From the NCBI GenBank assembly GCA_964423345.1, contig CAYREV010000004.1, positions 65,194 to 129,193 of the forward strand: a stretch of 64,000 nt of DNA, given 5' to 3'. Origin of the DNA: CAYREV01 sp964423345 (GTDB lineage: Bacteria; Bacteroidota; Rhodothermia; Balneolales; Balneolaceae). Position numbers and translations under genes: made by a program. The notes beneath the pieces were generated by a model. It ran no database searches and was not told where the DNA came from. It saw only the letters and a list, made by a program, of their open reading frames with translations. How positions within the stretch are numbered: position 1 is the stretch's first letter; each line of letters starts with the position of its first letter. Of this stretch, positions 1-9,477 are shown one piece after another.

Positions 1-1
1 T

Positions 2-169
2 ATTCGCATCCTGCTTTCACACTGGCTGGGTTACGGACTTTCGGCTATGCACCGGATTGAACATACCACCGGGGCCCTCTACCATATACGCAAGCGGGAA
101 GAGGAATTTGAGGCGGTATACCTTAAGAAAGTAGATCACCTGGAGGATATAGAAGAGGAATATTCCTAA
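2..169 (+). CDS. Histidine phosphatase family protein, C-terminal fragment
   Basis: The window opens inside a reading frame that ends at the TAA at 167-169. The 55 visible residues begin IRILLSHWLGYGLSAMHRIE, which resembles the last helix and strand of the histidine phosphatase (phosphoglycerate mutase-like) family, where a histidine and a pattern like RALLCHLLGLPL precede the final strand. The rest is a charged tail rich in Glu and Lys. The catalytic RHG motif would lie upstream of the window, so the family call rests on a short stretch. The gene is on the same strand as the menaquinone methyltransferase that starts 93 bases later. Confidence 0.5.
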   Translation: MRILLSHWLGYGLSAMHRIEHTTGALYHIRKREEEFEAVYLKKVDHLEDIEEEYS

Positions 170-261
170 CAGCTATGCCAGGGCAACCTGAAAGGTTCCA
201 TATATTGCTGTATTCAGTTTCAGTATCAAATAGTTTTATGAATTAATTCATATTTTAGGAA

Positions 262-951
262 ATGAGCGAAAAAGTAAAAGAAATGTTTGCCGATATAGCT
301 GACGACTATGATCGGATAAATTCCATCCTGTCGTTCGGGGTTCATCATGCCTGGCGGGCAAAGACTGTTCAGTTAAGCGGAGCCCACAGGGGCGACCATG
401 TACTGGATTGTGCAACGGGGACCGGAGATCTGGCCCTTGAGTTTAAGGAAAAAGTGGGTGAGGAGGGATATGTACTGGGAACCGATTTCTGTGAGGCGAT
501 GATTGAGCAGGCCCCTGCAAAGTCCGAAAAGCAGGGACTTGAAGTTGATTTTGAGGTGGCCGATGCAATGAACCTGCCTTATGAAAATGACCGGTTTGAT
601 ATTGCCAGTATAGCTTTCGGAATTCGTAATGTGGACGAGCCGGTGAAAGCCCTCGGTGAGATGGCGAGGGTGGTGAAGCCGGGAGGCAGTGTGGTTGTAC
701 TGGAATTCGGTCAGCCCAAAGGCCTGTTGAAATACCCTTATGAGCTGTACAGCCAATATATCATGCCTGCCGTAGGCGGATGGTTAAGTGGTAACAGGGA
801 GGCTTACACCTACCTCCCGAAGACCAGTGCCCGTTTCCCGGCCGGCGGACAGTTTATCAAACTGATGGATGAGACCGGTTCTTTTTCGGTAGCCGACTAC
901 AAAAAGCTGACCGGCGGTATCGCCTATATTTATGTAGGGACCGTCAAATAA
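262..951 (+). CDS. ubiE: Demethylmenaquinone methyltransferase
   Basis: This SAM-dependent enzyme makes the C-methylation that converts demethylmenaquinone to menaquinone. The 229 residues match the normal family length. The N-terminal VKEMFADIADDYDRIN signature of UbiE/MenG is present, followed by SAM-binding motif I (VLDCATGTGDLAL, residues 47-59), FGIRNV (119-124) and RVVKPGG (136-142). Bacteroidota respire with menaquinone, so the menaquinone role (menG) is more likely than ubiquinone. It is followed 55 bases later by fabZ on the same strand. Confidence 0.95.
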   Translation: MSEKVKEMFADIADDYDRINSILSFGVHHAWRAKTVQLSGAHRGDHVLDCATGTGDLALEFKEKVGEEGYVLGTDFCEAMIEQAPAKSEKQGLEVDFEVADAMNLPYENDRFDIASIAFGIRNVDEPVKALGEMARVVKPGGSVVVLEFGQPKGLLKYPYELYSQYIMPAVGGWLSGNREAYTYLPKTSARFPAGGQFIKLMDETGSFSVADYKKLTGGIAYIYVGTVK

Positions 952-1006
952 TTTAATTTGAGTGTATTTTCTGTATAATTGAACACCTTAAACGAAAATA
1001 AATCCC

Positions 1007-1453
1007 ATGTCCGTTTTGGAAATTGAAGATATTAAAAAGCTTATCCCCCATCGTTACCCCTTCCTTTTGGTTGACAGGGTGCTGGAGTTGGAAGAAGAGC
1101 GTATTGTTTCCCTGAAGAATGTCACAGTGAATGAGGAGTTTTTCAATGGGCATTTCCCGGGTACGCCCCTGATGCCGGGAGTGCTGCAGGTAGAAGCGAT
1201 GGCTCAAAGTGCATGTATCATGCTTATGGAAAAACATGTCGAGGATACAGATAGGAAGCTTGTAGTATTTACGGGTATCAAAAATGCGAAATTCAGAAAG
1301 TCGGTCGTACCCGGCGACCAGCTCAGGATGGAGGTTAGATTGGTAAACCGGCGGCGTGGCTTTGTAACCATGGAGGGAGAAGCTACCGTAGATGGGACTA
1401 CCGTATGTGAGCTGGAGGCTTCCGCTGCAATCGTTGATCGCGAGGACTCATGA
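1007..1453 (+). CDS. fabZ: (3R)-hydroxyacyl-ACP dehydratase FabZ
   Basis: FabZ dehydrates 3-hydroxyacyl-ACP in fatty-acid elongation. The 148-residue hot-dog protein shows the family start (IKKLIPHRYPFLLVDRV) and the active-site helix region with His49 in GHFPGTPLMPG and Glu63 in QVEAMAQ. In many Bacteroidota fabZ is fused to lpxC; here it stands alone. Its last four bases overlap the first codon of panB (ATGA at 1450-1453), which suggests translational coupling of the two genes. Confidence 0.95.
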   Translation: MSVLEIEDIKKLIPHRYPFLLVDRVLELEEERIVSLKNVTVNEEFFNGHFPGTPLMPGVLQVEAMAQSACIMLMEKHVEDTDRKLVVFTGIKNAKFRKSVVPGDQLRMEVRLVNRRRGFVTMEGEATVDGTTVCELEASAAIVDREDS

Positions 1454-2283
1454 GTACACAACAATCAGACTTTTCCGAAAGGCCACCCAAGGTAACCACC
1501 CAGACGGTGGTGGATATGAAACAGGAGGCGGAGAAAATAAGCATGCTTACCGCCTACGACTTTACCATGGCCCGCATCATTGATGCGGCCGGTATTGATG
1601 TGATTCTTGTAGGCGATTCGGCAAGTAATGTGATGGCCGGTTACGACACGACGGTCCCGATGACCCTTGATCATATGATCTATCATGCATCCTGCGTAGT
1701 TCGGGGGGTCGACCGGGCCCTGGTTATTGCCGACCTGCCTTTTATGAGTTACCAGGTAACTTCCAAGGAAGCCCTGATAAGTGCCGGCAGGATGATGAAG
1801 GAAGCCGGGGTACATGGCATCAAGGTTGAGGGTGGCAAACCCATTGCCGATACGGTACGGAAAATAGTGGAGGCGGGAATACCGGTCATGGGCCACCTGG
1901 GCCTTACCCCTCAGAGTATTTACAAATTTGGCACCTATAAGGTCCGGGCTACGGATGATTCGGAGGCGGAAACGCTTTTTGAAGATGCCAAAAGGCTTGA
2001 AAAGGCAGGCTGCTTTTCTGTTGTTCTTGAAAAAATACCCGCGCAGCTTGCCGCCAGGGTGACCGAAGAACTCAGTATTCCGACTATCGGTATCGGGGCC
2101 GGCGCCAATTGTGACGGGCAGGTGCTGGTTACGCACGATATGCTGGGACTCAACAAGGAGTTTAATCCGCGTTTTTTACGGCGCTATGCCGATTTCGACA
2201 GGGATATGACCGAAGCGGTCAGGAATTACATACGGGACGTGAAGAAAGGAGAATTTCCCGACGAAGAGGAGCAGTACGGTTAA
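1450..2283 (+). CDS. panB: 3-methyl-2-oxobutanoate hydroxymethyltransferase
   Basis: PanB transfers a hydroxymethyl group from methylene-tetrahydrofolate to 2-oxoisovalerate, the first committed step to pantothenate and CoA. The 277-residue TIM barrel has the expected metal and substrate residues: Asp56 in VGDS, Asp95 in ADLPF, Glu127 and Glu194, and the late IGIGAGANCDGQVLVTHDM motif. The start overlaps the fabZ stop as ATGA. Two later CoA genes, coaBC at 9505-10707 and coaX at 22493-23254, lie in the same window but in separate units. Confidence 0.96.
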   Translation: MSTQQSDFSERPPKVTTQTVVDMKQEAEKISMLTAYDFTMARIIDAAGIDVILVGDSASNVMAGYDTTVPMTLDHMIYHASCVVRGVDRALVIADLPFMSYQVTSKEALISAGRMMKEAGVHGIKVEGGKPIADTVRKIVEAGIPVMGHLGLTPQSIYKFGTYKVRATDDSEAETLFEDAKRLEKAGCFSVVLEKIPAQLAARVTEELSIPTIGIGAGANCDGQVLVTHDMLGLNKEFNPRFLRRYADFDRDMTEAVRNYIRDVKKGEFPDEEEQYG

Positions 2284-2318
2284 TCCGGTTATATATTTAA
2301 TTACAAAGGGGTACAGTT

Positions 2319-3086
2319 ATGAGCAATTCCGACATGGAACCGGTTATTTTAGTTTGCAATGACGACGGTATTTTTTCACCGGGCATCAAAGCCCTTGCCG
2401 AGGTGGCCTACGAATTCGGTGAAGTGGAGATTATTGCCCCGGACCGCCAGCAGAGTGCGGTAGGTCACGCGGTAACCGTTTCGACCCCGCTCAGGTCCCG
2501 CTCCTTTCAAATTGACGGCCGGTTTAACGGGGAGGCGGTGACCGGCACTCCGGCCGATTCGGTAAAGCTGGCTCACGATCAGCTTATGAAACGCAAGCCC
2601 GACCTGGTAGTCAGCGGCATCAATCACGGCAGCAATGCGGGAGTGAATATTCTCTACTCGGGCACCGTAAGTGCGGCTACGGAAGGGACGATTCTGGGAT
2701 ACCCTTCCATAGCGGTCAGCTGTACCGACTATGATGAGGACGCCGATCTGAGCGGGGCCAAGGAGGCGGCCCGTAAGGTGATCAGGTATGTGCTCAACCA
2801 GGGCCTTCCCAAGGGCATCACCTTAAACCTGAATGTGCCTGCCGGCCCCCTGAGAGGGATCAAGTGGGCTCGGCAGGCCAACAGCCGTTACGTAGAGGAA
2901 TTTGAAGGGAGGGTGGACCCCAACAACCGTTCCTATTACTGGATGACGGGGAGGCTGCAATTGCTCGATGAGGGGGACGACCTTGATGTGAATGTCCTGA
3001 AAAAAGGGTATGCCTCGCTCACTCCCATACAATATGATATGACGGCCTATACGCTGCTCAAGAAAGTAGAGGATATCGAATTGTAG
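2319..3086 (+). CDS. surE: 5'/3'-nucleotidase SurE
   Basis: SurE is a metal-dependent nucleoside 5'/3'-monophosphatase linked to stationary-phase survival. The 255 residues carry the metal site Asp15-Asp16 (CNDDG), Ser46 (DRQQSAVGHA) and Asn102 (SGINHGSNAG). An unusually clear ribosome site, AAAGGGG at 2305-2311, lies seven bases before the ATG and fixes the start. The gene is 35 bases downstream of panB on the same strand and ends 23 bases before a convergent hydrolase gene. Confidence 0.95.
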   Translation: MSNSDMEPVILVCNDDGIFSPGIKALAEVAYEFGEVEIIAPDRQQSAVGHAVTVSTPLRSRSFQIDGRFNGEAVTGTPADSVKLAHDQLMKRKPDLVVSGINHGSNAGVNILYSGTVSAATEGTILGYPSIAVSCTDYDEDADLSGAKEAARKVIRYVLNQGLPKGITLNLNVPAGPLRGIKWARQANSRYVEEFEGRVDPNNRSYYWMTGRLQLLDEGDDLDVNVLKKGYASLTPIQYDMTAYTLLKKVEDIEL

Positions 3087-3109
3087 AACAATGTATCAGT
3101 AACAGGTGA

Positions 3110-3970
3110 CTAGTGGCCGTTTTCCCGCAGCATCTTTACGACTCCCAGCCAAAAAGCATTAAAGAGATGCCGGCGACTCTCCTTAACCCGCAGGTTCATC
3201 TGTTCGAGATGTGAAATCCTGCCCGTGCTGAAATGTTTGCCCCACTTGGAACTTTCAACGGATACCATGCCGTCGTTGAGCCCTTCCTCCCTGTAAATAT
3301 AGTTGTTTTGAAACCGCGAAATGACCGCAATCGGTTGTTCCGTTCCCTTGCCCACGGCAGAGCTGTAAGAGTAGTAGGGGACCCCCTCGGCATCGGGGAC
3401 GCCGGGGTTAAATTCTTCGTTTACATACTGACGTGTTAGTTGCCGGGCCGAGGCGGCCGAATCGCTTTCTCCCTTGGGATAGGTCCTGTTGCCCATCCAG
3501 TCAAGCATGTCGGCCATCTTTTCCTTGATTTTATCGGGGGCTTTAAGAGTGAGTTCGGCCAGGCTGGTCCCCCGGTGGGGAGTCGAAATAGTGGTAAGAG
3601 AGGAAACCTTGTCGGCAATACCCAGCTTGGCCAGGGCATACCGCATGTCGAGCCCACCCATACTGTGGGCAATGATATTCAGTTTGGGAGCTTCCGTTTT
3701 TTCAAACAGGTGCTGAATTACGTGAATCCAGCTTTCGGCCCGGGTCTCAATCCTGGCATAGGGCACGATATTTGGGGCAAAGGCGCGAACATTATGGCTG
3801 CGAAGGAACATGGCTACATCATAGAGAGGCGAAGGTTTTACCAGGGTTGCAATAGCCCCATAGCCGTGACACAGCAGCACCGGATATTGAAGGTCAATAT
3901 GCTCAGGCTCGGGAAACTCCCGGAGTTCCAGTTTCTTCAGCCATCTGTCGGTATCAAACTGCTCAATCAT
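3110..3970 (-). CDS. Lipase-like alpha/beta hydrolase
   Basis: The 286-residue protein has the alpha/beta-hydrolase core of bacterial triacylglycerol lipases. It shows an oxyanion-hole HGYG at residues 35-38, the nucleophile elbow AHSMGG with Ser103, and STPHRG shortly after, as in Pseudomonas-type lipases. No signal peptide is visible, so it is probably cytoplasmic or acts on an intracellular ester. It lies downstream of the membrane-anchored gene at 3981-4949 with only about 10 bases between them, so the two may be co-transcribed. The substrate cannot be told from the sequence. Confidence 0.8.
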   Translation of the reverse strand: MIEQFDTDRWLKKLELREFPEPEHIDLQYPVLLCHGYGAIATLVKPSPLYDVAMFLRSHNVRAFAPNIVPYARIETRAESWIHVIQHLFEKTEAPKLNIIAHSMGGLDMRYALAKLGIADKVSSLTTISTPHRGTSLAELTLKAPDKIKEKMADMLDWMGNRTYPKGESDSAASARQLTRQYVNEEFNPGVPDAEGVPYYSYSSAVGKGTEQPIAVISRFQNNYIYREEGLNDGMVSVESSKWGKHFSTGRISHLEQMNLRVKESRRHLFNAFWLGVVKMLRENGH

Positions 3971-3980
3971 GGTCCATTAC

Positions 3981-4949
3981 TTAATTGCTTTTAGCCGGCG
4001 GTATGATTTGAAGTCCGGATTTCTTGAAATCGGCCAATTGGGACTGCAGCCAATTCAGCGATTCCTCTTCGGCCATTACAATGGCAATGGGATGTTCGCC
4101 CCGCCGTGCCTTCAATCTGAATTTATTAAGTTCGTTGGTAAAGGTGCTTTTTCCCACCGACTCATGCAGCAGTATAGCTTCGCTGACATCGACAAATGAG
4201 AGGGATTTGTTTTTGTCGTCCCCTTTAATTTCCGTCTCCAGTTCATGAAAACTGAGAACTTCTGCGTCGGGCATCAGCTGTTGAAGAAGCTGAAGCCTGG
4301 GGTATGAAGAGCTCTCCTTCGCGGGGACGGTACCGGTTGTTTCCGATTCCCTGACCCAGAACATGATGTCGGAATACCGTTCTTCGACCTGTTCCCTTAT
4401 GGCTTTTGCCTCTTCCGGATTCTGAACCATAAAAACCAACGGTATGGGATCACCGAAACTTTCAATAAGATCCAGCATCTCTTTTGAAGGGGCTTTCCTG
4501 AAGGCCACCATGATGCTGGCGAAATTTTGTCTCAACACAAGGTCGGGATCGGTTCTAAGGAATATTGAGCTGAACACATTTTCATTGTAGAGCAGGTGAA
4601 TTATAAAATCCTTTTCGGGGAATACCACTTTGGTTGGGGTTTCCACGTTGTAGGGATAGAAGGTATGACGTATCTGCTGATGCAGGTGTGTTTTGGAAAA
4701 ACCGGGGGGGACGTCTACAAAATATTCTTTTCTTTGATTGACAGAGTCCAGCCGGATGATTCGTTCATGGACCTGGTCTTGGGAAATATTAAACAGTTCC
4801 AGGTCATTTTTCAGCAGGGAGTCCGCTTCCGAGAAACTGCTGAGATTGCGTATCGTCATGCCCGAAGAGTGTACAAGCAGGAATCCGCTGAGGATACAAG
4901 CCAGAAGCAGCAGTACGACAATCAGGTATTTTTTATTTCGTTCGGACAC
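3981..4949 (-). CDS. Membrane-anchored protein, possible divergent polysaccharide deacetylase (YibQ) fold
   Basis: Function not recognised with certainty. One hydrophobic segment (YLIVVLLLLACILSGFLLV) follows a short basic stretch, giving a signal-anchor topology. I chose the GTG at 4949 (VSERNKK...) because it places this segment at the N-terminus; an ATG at 5060 would add 37 residues with no obvious function. In the C-terminal half the layout resembles divergent polysaccharide deacetylases: a strand-helix-strand block (ASIMVAFRK...PIPLVFMVQ), then a final block ending HPIAIVMAEEESLNWLQSQL and GLQIIPP, where YibQ-like proteins have GxAIGIGHP...TL and GIxLVP. The glycine and histidine of that motif are replaced, so catalysis is doubtful. 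Confidence 0.6.
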   Translation of the reverse strand: MSERNKKYLIVVLLLLACILSGFLLVHSSGMTIRNLSSFSEADSLLKNDLELFNISQDQVHERIIRLDSVNQRKEYFVDVPPGFSKTHLHQQIRHTFYPYNVETPTKVVFPEKDFIIHLLYNENVFSSIFLRTDPDLVLRQNFASIMVAFRKAPSKEMLDLIESFGDPIPLVFMVQNPEEAKAIREQVEERYSDIMFWVRESETTGTVPAKESSSYPRLQLLQQLMPDAEVLSFHELETEIKGDDKNKSLSFVDVSEAILLHESVGKSTFTNELNKFRLKARRGEHPIAIVMAEEESLNWLQSQLADFKKSGLQIIPPAKSN

Positions 4950-5170
4950 TCGGTGATTCGTTAATTGCGGGAAAGTTTTATAAGTTGGTGATACCTTAGC
5001 CCCGAAGATATTCCATCCGTTCCCAAAGATAATATTTACTCGTGCTGTTTTGAAAAACAATTCTGTTTAAAAGTCGGGTGCTGTCATAATGGTATTTCGG
5101 AACGGTTACGAAACGGTCATTTTTTTCTCGATATTAGGTCTTTTACCGGCATTTCAATAGTATACAATGT

Positions 5171-6313
5171 ATGAGTTTTAGGTTTAAGAAAGTTACAAGC
5201 GGGAAGGATATTGATGCTTTTCATGAGCTGCCTTTTCGCATTTACGAGGATTATCCGCAGTGGGCGCCTCCGTTCAGGTTTGAGATAGAAAATATTTTTG
5301 ACCCGGAAGAAAATGATTTTTTCCAAAAAGGAGAGTGCGAAAGGTACCTGGTATATGCCGAGGGGCGCGTGGTAGCGCGCTTTGCGGTGATGAATACCCC
5401 TGAACGTGACAGGGTGTTGGAGCCAACCATGGGAGGGTTTGGCTTTATTGAGATGGAAAAGAACCGGGAACTGGCCGAAGCCATTATAGAATTTGCCAAA
5501 AACTGGCACCGCGAGCGAGGGTATAACGCCATGCGGGGCCCGATAAATTTTGGGGAAAATGATACCTACTGGGGATTGCTGGTAGAGAATTTTGATGAGC
5601 CTCCCATCTACGGCATGTTTTTTCACCCGCCCTACTACCGTGAGCTGCTGGAATCTACCGGGGCGGAGAAACTTGACGACCACTGGAGTTACAAGCGAGA
5701 CTTTGATCAGCAGCTGCCCGAGCGCATGGTAAAAATTACCGACCGCATTGAGAGCCGTTCGGAAGTTGAGCTTCGCCCGATCGATATGGATAATATCTAC
5801 AGGGATGCAGAATATATACGGGAAATTTATAACGAGGCCTGGCGCATGCAGGACATACAGCAGCGAGAGGAGGAATTTACCGAACTTGGGCGGGAGACCA
5901 TGGAGCAGATGGTCGATAAGCTGAAACCCATCATGATACCCGACAGTGTGCTGATTGCCTTCGTCGATAATAAACCGGCCTCCTTTGTTGTTTGTGTTCC
6001 TGACTTGAATGAAGTATCGAAGGAGACGGGAGGGCGCCTGAGATGGTGGCATTACCCCAAACTTTTCTGGTTTAAGCGAAGGGCCAAACACCTGCGGACG
6101 CTTGTGTATGGGACCCGGCCCGAATTTCGGAAGATGGGGTTGGAAGCCCTTACATTTACGCGCGGCATTCAGTTTACCAAGAGGGCGGCCCCTTCGCTGG
6201 AATACCTTGAAGGTGCGTGGGTCAGCGAAAAAAACTGGCTGATGCAGCGAAGCCTGGAAGCCCTTGGTTGTCATCATCACAAGACCCACCGCACCTATAA
6301 GTGGGAATTTTAG
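5171..6313 (+). CDS. GNAT-like acetyltransferase family protein
   Basis: A 380-residue soluble protein of a type common in Bacteroidota and usually annotated as a GNAT-family N-acetyltransferase homologue. The N-terminal half contains the stretch ERYLVYAEGRVVARFAVMN, a strand pair typical of the GNAT core (self-reported side chain, then accessory strand). The C-terminal half has LVYGTRPEFRKMGLEALTF, which looks like a degenerate acetyl-CoA loop (R-x-x-G-x-G/A), and a final block EYLEGAWVSEKNWLMQRSLEALG. This suggests a duplicated fold. The substrate is unknown. It is transcribed divergently from the gene at 3981-4949 and lies 63 bases before the histidine kinase. Confidence 0.65.
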   Translation: MSFRFKKVTSGKDIDAFHELPFRIYEDYPQWAPPFRFEIENIFDPEENDFFQKGECERYLVYAEGRVVARFAVMNTPERDRVLEPTMGGFGFIEMEKNRELAEAIIEFAKNWHRERGYNAMRGPINFGENDTYWGLLVENFDEPPIYGMFFHPPYYRELLESTGAEKLDDHWSYKRDFDQQLPERMVKITDRIESRSEVELRPIDMDNIYRDAEYIREIYNEAWRMQDIQQREEEFTELGRETMEQMVDKLKPIMIPDSVLIAFVDNKPASFVVCVPDLNEVSKETGGRLRWWHYPKLFWFKRRAKHLRTLVYGTRPEFRKMGLEALTFTRGIQFTKRAAPSLEYLEGAWVSEKNWLMQRSLEALGCHHHKTHRTYKWEF

Positions 6314-6376
6314 TATTTTATAAAATATAAATAAGGATATTTGCAGACCTATCTGCTTCAGGTAAATTAAGTTCTC

Positions 6377-9300
6377 GTGAGCAAAGACCCGTCTTTTTTA
6401 TTTGATTCCAATCCGAATCCCATGCTGATTTACGCCCGGGATTCATTAAAAATCCTGGCCGCAAATGAGCGGGCTCGACAGAAGTATGGCTACAGCCCGG
6501 AGGAATTCACCGAGCTGACCCTGATGGATCTCCGCCCCGGGGAGGATGTGGAAGATTTTAAGGAAATATTCAAGGAATTGAATAGGGAAATCCCCCAGCA
6601 GTTCGATCTTTACCGGCACAGGACGAAATCCGGCGAGGTGTTCTATGTTAAAGTCAGCTCTTCCTCTTACGACTTTCAAAATGTGCCCGCCAGGATCGTA
6701 GTCATCAACGATATCACTCACCGGGTGGAGGCGGTTGGAAAAGCAAGGCATGCTTACGAGGAGCTAAATCAACACATCTCAAACAGTCCCCTTGCCTATA
6801 TCAAATGGGATCAGAACTTTCGTATAGAGGAGTGGTCAAGCAGGGCGGAAGAGATTTCCGGCTACAGTAAAAAGGAGATGCTGGGCAAAACCCCTTTTGC
6901 CCTCGAGGTCACAGACCCCAGGAAAATTGCGGAATTCACCCGTAGAACACGGGATATCATCGACGGTGTTACCATCAAGGACCAGATTGATATCCGGTTC
7001 CGGGCAAAGAACGGGGATATCAAAGATCTTCGCATCTATTTCTCGGCTATGACCGGCAGCGGGGGAGAATTGGAATCGGTGGTTACGCTCATCGAGGATG
7101 TTACGGATGAGAACGAATGGAAAAGGCAGCTCGAGAGCCATTATAAGCTTTCCGACTTTTTGAACCGGTTGAATAATGTTATTAATAACAGCTCGGACCA
7201 CAGGGAGGCCCTGAAGATCGTCCTCCGGAAGATCTGTGAGTTTATCGAGTGGCCGGTCGGGCATATCTACCAGCTGGACGAAAAGGACAGGTATTTGAGT
7301 ACGGATATCTGGCATATCAGTGGAGGTCAAACGTACGAGTTTTTGCAGCAGTCCACCCAGGAAAACTGGTTTGAAAAGGGTAAAGGGTTTATCGGGCGGG
7401 TGATACAGGAGGATAAGCCCCTGTTGACTCACGGGCTGGACGACAGCACTGAATTTATTCGGAAAGGTGAAAAGGATCTGGGTGTATGCAGTTGTTTCGC
7501 TTTTCCCGTGCACGCCAATGGGCAGATCGAGGTGGTTTTGGAGTTCTTTCATCCCGAAAGGAAGGAGCCCGATGATTTCTTTTACGAGGCTATAATCAAT
7601 ATTGAAAATCAGCTTGCCCGAATCCTGGAACGTTCAAAGGCCCGCCTGCAGCTTAAAAAAAGTGAACAGAAATATCGCCGACTCTTTGAAAATGCCAACG
7701 ACGGCATTTTCATCATGAAAGGGAAACAATTTATTGACTGCAATGAGGAAGTGAGCCGGATTTACGGAGCCGACAAGTCGGAGATTATAGGCAAAACTCC
7801 GATGGATTTTTCCCCGGAATACCAATATGACGGGACTCCCTCCGCTGAAAAAGCCGAAAAAAAGATCCGTTTGGTTATGGGGGGAGAGCCACAGGTTTTT
7901 GAATGGCTGCACTCGAGGCCGGACGGATCGCAGATAGACGTGGAGGTTAGCCTGAACAGGCTGGAACTCAGTGAGGGGACCTATATTCAGGCTATCGTTC
8001 GGGATATCACCAAGGAAAAGGAGGACCAGAGGGAGCTGGACAAGCGGCAAAAAATGCTCGAGACACTTTTCCTGAGGTCAACTTCGGCCATTGCATTGGT
8101 AGGGCTGGATAACAGGGTGAGGGTTGTAAATGAAAGTTTTGAACAGCTTTTCGGTTACAAGGGCGAGGAGGCCGAGGGCAAAGATATAGATGCCCTTATC
8201 AATTACCGTAAATCTGACGATGAGGCAGCCGTACTGCCGGGAAATATTTCCCCTTCGGGGGTTCTATACCCCGAAGTTGAACGCTATACGAAAAGCGGGG
8301 ACAGAAAACAGGTGATGCTGGGAGCAATCCCGATCTACCTTGAGGATGAGCTCCTGGCGGGATATGCCATCTATACCGATATCACCGAACAGAAAAGAGC
8401 GGAACGCGAAATCAAGAAACGGGAAGCCCTGTTTAGAAATCTCTTTCTGAAGGCTCCGGCAGCCATGGTAATGGTTGATGCCGAAAACAAGGTTCAGATG
8501 ATCAATAACAGTTTTGAAGAGCTGTTCGGCTACACCGAAAAAGAATTGCTGGGTGAGGATCTTGACCATGTTATTGTCCCGGAAGGTAAATATGATGAGG
8601 CCCCCAAGATGCCGGGCGACTTCAGTGAGGGAAAGCTATATTCGGAGTTGACGCGGCGGACCAAAAGCGGGAGGGAGATCAATGTTTTGCTGGGTGCCAT
8701 CCCCGTATTTTTTGAGGGAGAGCCCCTGGCCGGATTTGGGATGTATATCGATATAACCGACCGGAAGCGTTCCGAGCAGCAGCTTAAGCATTCCCTCCGG
8801 GAAAAGAGGGTGTTGCTGGAGGAGATACATCACCGGGTGAAGAACAACCTGGCGATCATATCGGGCATCCTGGAGCTGCAGCGTTTCGATACGGATGATA
8901 CTAAGGTAAGCGAATCCCTCCATGACAGCCAGCTGCGCATCAAGTCTATTGCCCTGGTACACGAGATGCTCTATCAGACTGATAATTTTTCAGATATTTC
9001 ATTCTCGGATTATGTGAGGCAGCTGATGGGCGGTATTGAAAGTACGTTACCCAATCAGACTGAAAATATCGATATTGAAGTTAACTCCGATGATATCCGG
9101 ATGAATATCAACCAGGCTATTCCCTGTGCCCTGTTGATCAATGAACTGGTTACCAATGCATTCAAGCATGCTTTTGATCAAAGTGGCGGGGTCATCAAAG
9201 TCATATTGACCGATGAGGGCGACTATATCGAGGTTACGGTGGCCGACAACGGTGTCGGTATGCCGGGAGATTTTGATTTAAACTCCAACAGGGAAAATAC

Positions 9301-9439
9301 CCTCGGTTTGAATCTTATCAAAACATTGAGCGAGCAGCTGGAGGCCGATCTTTCCTACCGAAGAGACGGAGGAAGTGTCTTTTCATTTTCATTTGAATTG
9401 AAATCCATTAGCGGGGCGGGGGCTCATCACCTTTCCTGA
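6377..9439 (+). CDS. Multi-PAS/GAF sensor histidine kinase, HisKA_2 type
   Basis: A 1020-residue soluble sensor kinase starting at GTG. Domain order as I read it: PAS about 5-125, PAS about 130-250, GAF about 265-420, PAS about 425-545, PAS about 560-680, PAS about 686-805, then a HisKA_2 phosphoacceptor segment with EEIHHRVKNNLAIISGILEL (His818/His819) and an ATPase domain with the N box INELVTNAFKHAF, DNGVGMPG and LGLNLIKTL. HisKA_2 kinases are typical of light- and stress-response pathways with single-domain regulators. There is no membrane segment, so the signal is cytoplasmic. No response regulator gene is adjacent. The fourth and fifth PAS domains are near copies of each other, which points to internal duplication. 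Confidence 0.9.
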   Translation: MSKDPSFLFDSNPNPMLIYARDSLKILAANERARQKYGYSPEEFTELTLMDLRPGEDVEDFKEIFKELNREIPQQFDLYRHRTKSGEVFYVKVSSSSYDFQNVPARIVVINDITHRVEAVGKARHAYEELNQHISNSPLAYIKWDQNFRIEEWSSRAEEISGYSKKEMLGKTPFALEVTDPRKIAEFTRRTRDIIDGVTIKDQIDIRFRAKNGDIKDLRIYFSAMTGSGGELESVVTLIEDVTDENEWKRQLESHYKLSDFLNRLNNVINNSSDHREALKIVLRKICEFIEWPVGHIYQLDEKDRYLSTDIWHISGGQTYEFLQQSTQENWFEKGKGFIGRVIQEDKPLLTHGLDDSTEFIRKGEKDLGVCSCFAFPVHANGQIEVVLEFFHPERKEPDDFFYEAIINIENQLARILERSKARLQLKKSEQKYRRLFENANDGIFIMKGKQFIDCNEEVSRIYGADKSEIIGKTPMDFSPEYQYDGTPSAEKAEKKIRLVMGGEPQVFEWLHSRPDGSQIDVEVSLNRLELSEGTYIQAIVRDITKEKEDQRELDKRQKMLETLFLRSTSAIALVGLDNRVRVVNESFEQLFGYKGEEAEGKDIDALINYRKSDDEAAVLPGNISPSGVLYPEVERYTKSGDRKQVMLGAIPIYLEDELLAGYAIYTDITEQKRAEREIKKREALFRNLFLKAPAAMVMVDAENKVQMINNSFEELFGYTEKELLGEDLDHVIVPEGKYDEAPKMPGDFSEGKLYSELTRRTKSGREINVLLGAIPVFFEGEPLAGFGMYIDITDRKRSEQQLKHSLREKRVLLEEIHHRVKNNLAIISGILELQRFDTDDTKVSESLHDSQLRIKSIALVHEMLYQTDNFSDISFSDYVRQLMGGIESTLPNQTENIDIEVNSDDIRMNINQAIPCALLINELVTNAFKHAFDQSGGVIKVILTDEGDYIEVTVADNGVGMPGDFDLNSNRENTLGLNLIKTLSEQLEADLSYRRDGGSVFSFSFELKSISGAGAHHLS

Positions 9440-9477
9440 GGGTTCCCGAGGCTGGGGAGAATATGCTTACATACCAT

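Noticed and set aside
3233..3994. Long open frames opposite the lipase gene
   Set aside because: They are antisense shadows with no family features; the minus-strand hydrolase has clear motifs.
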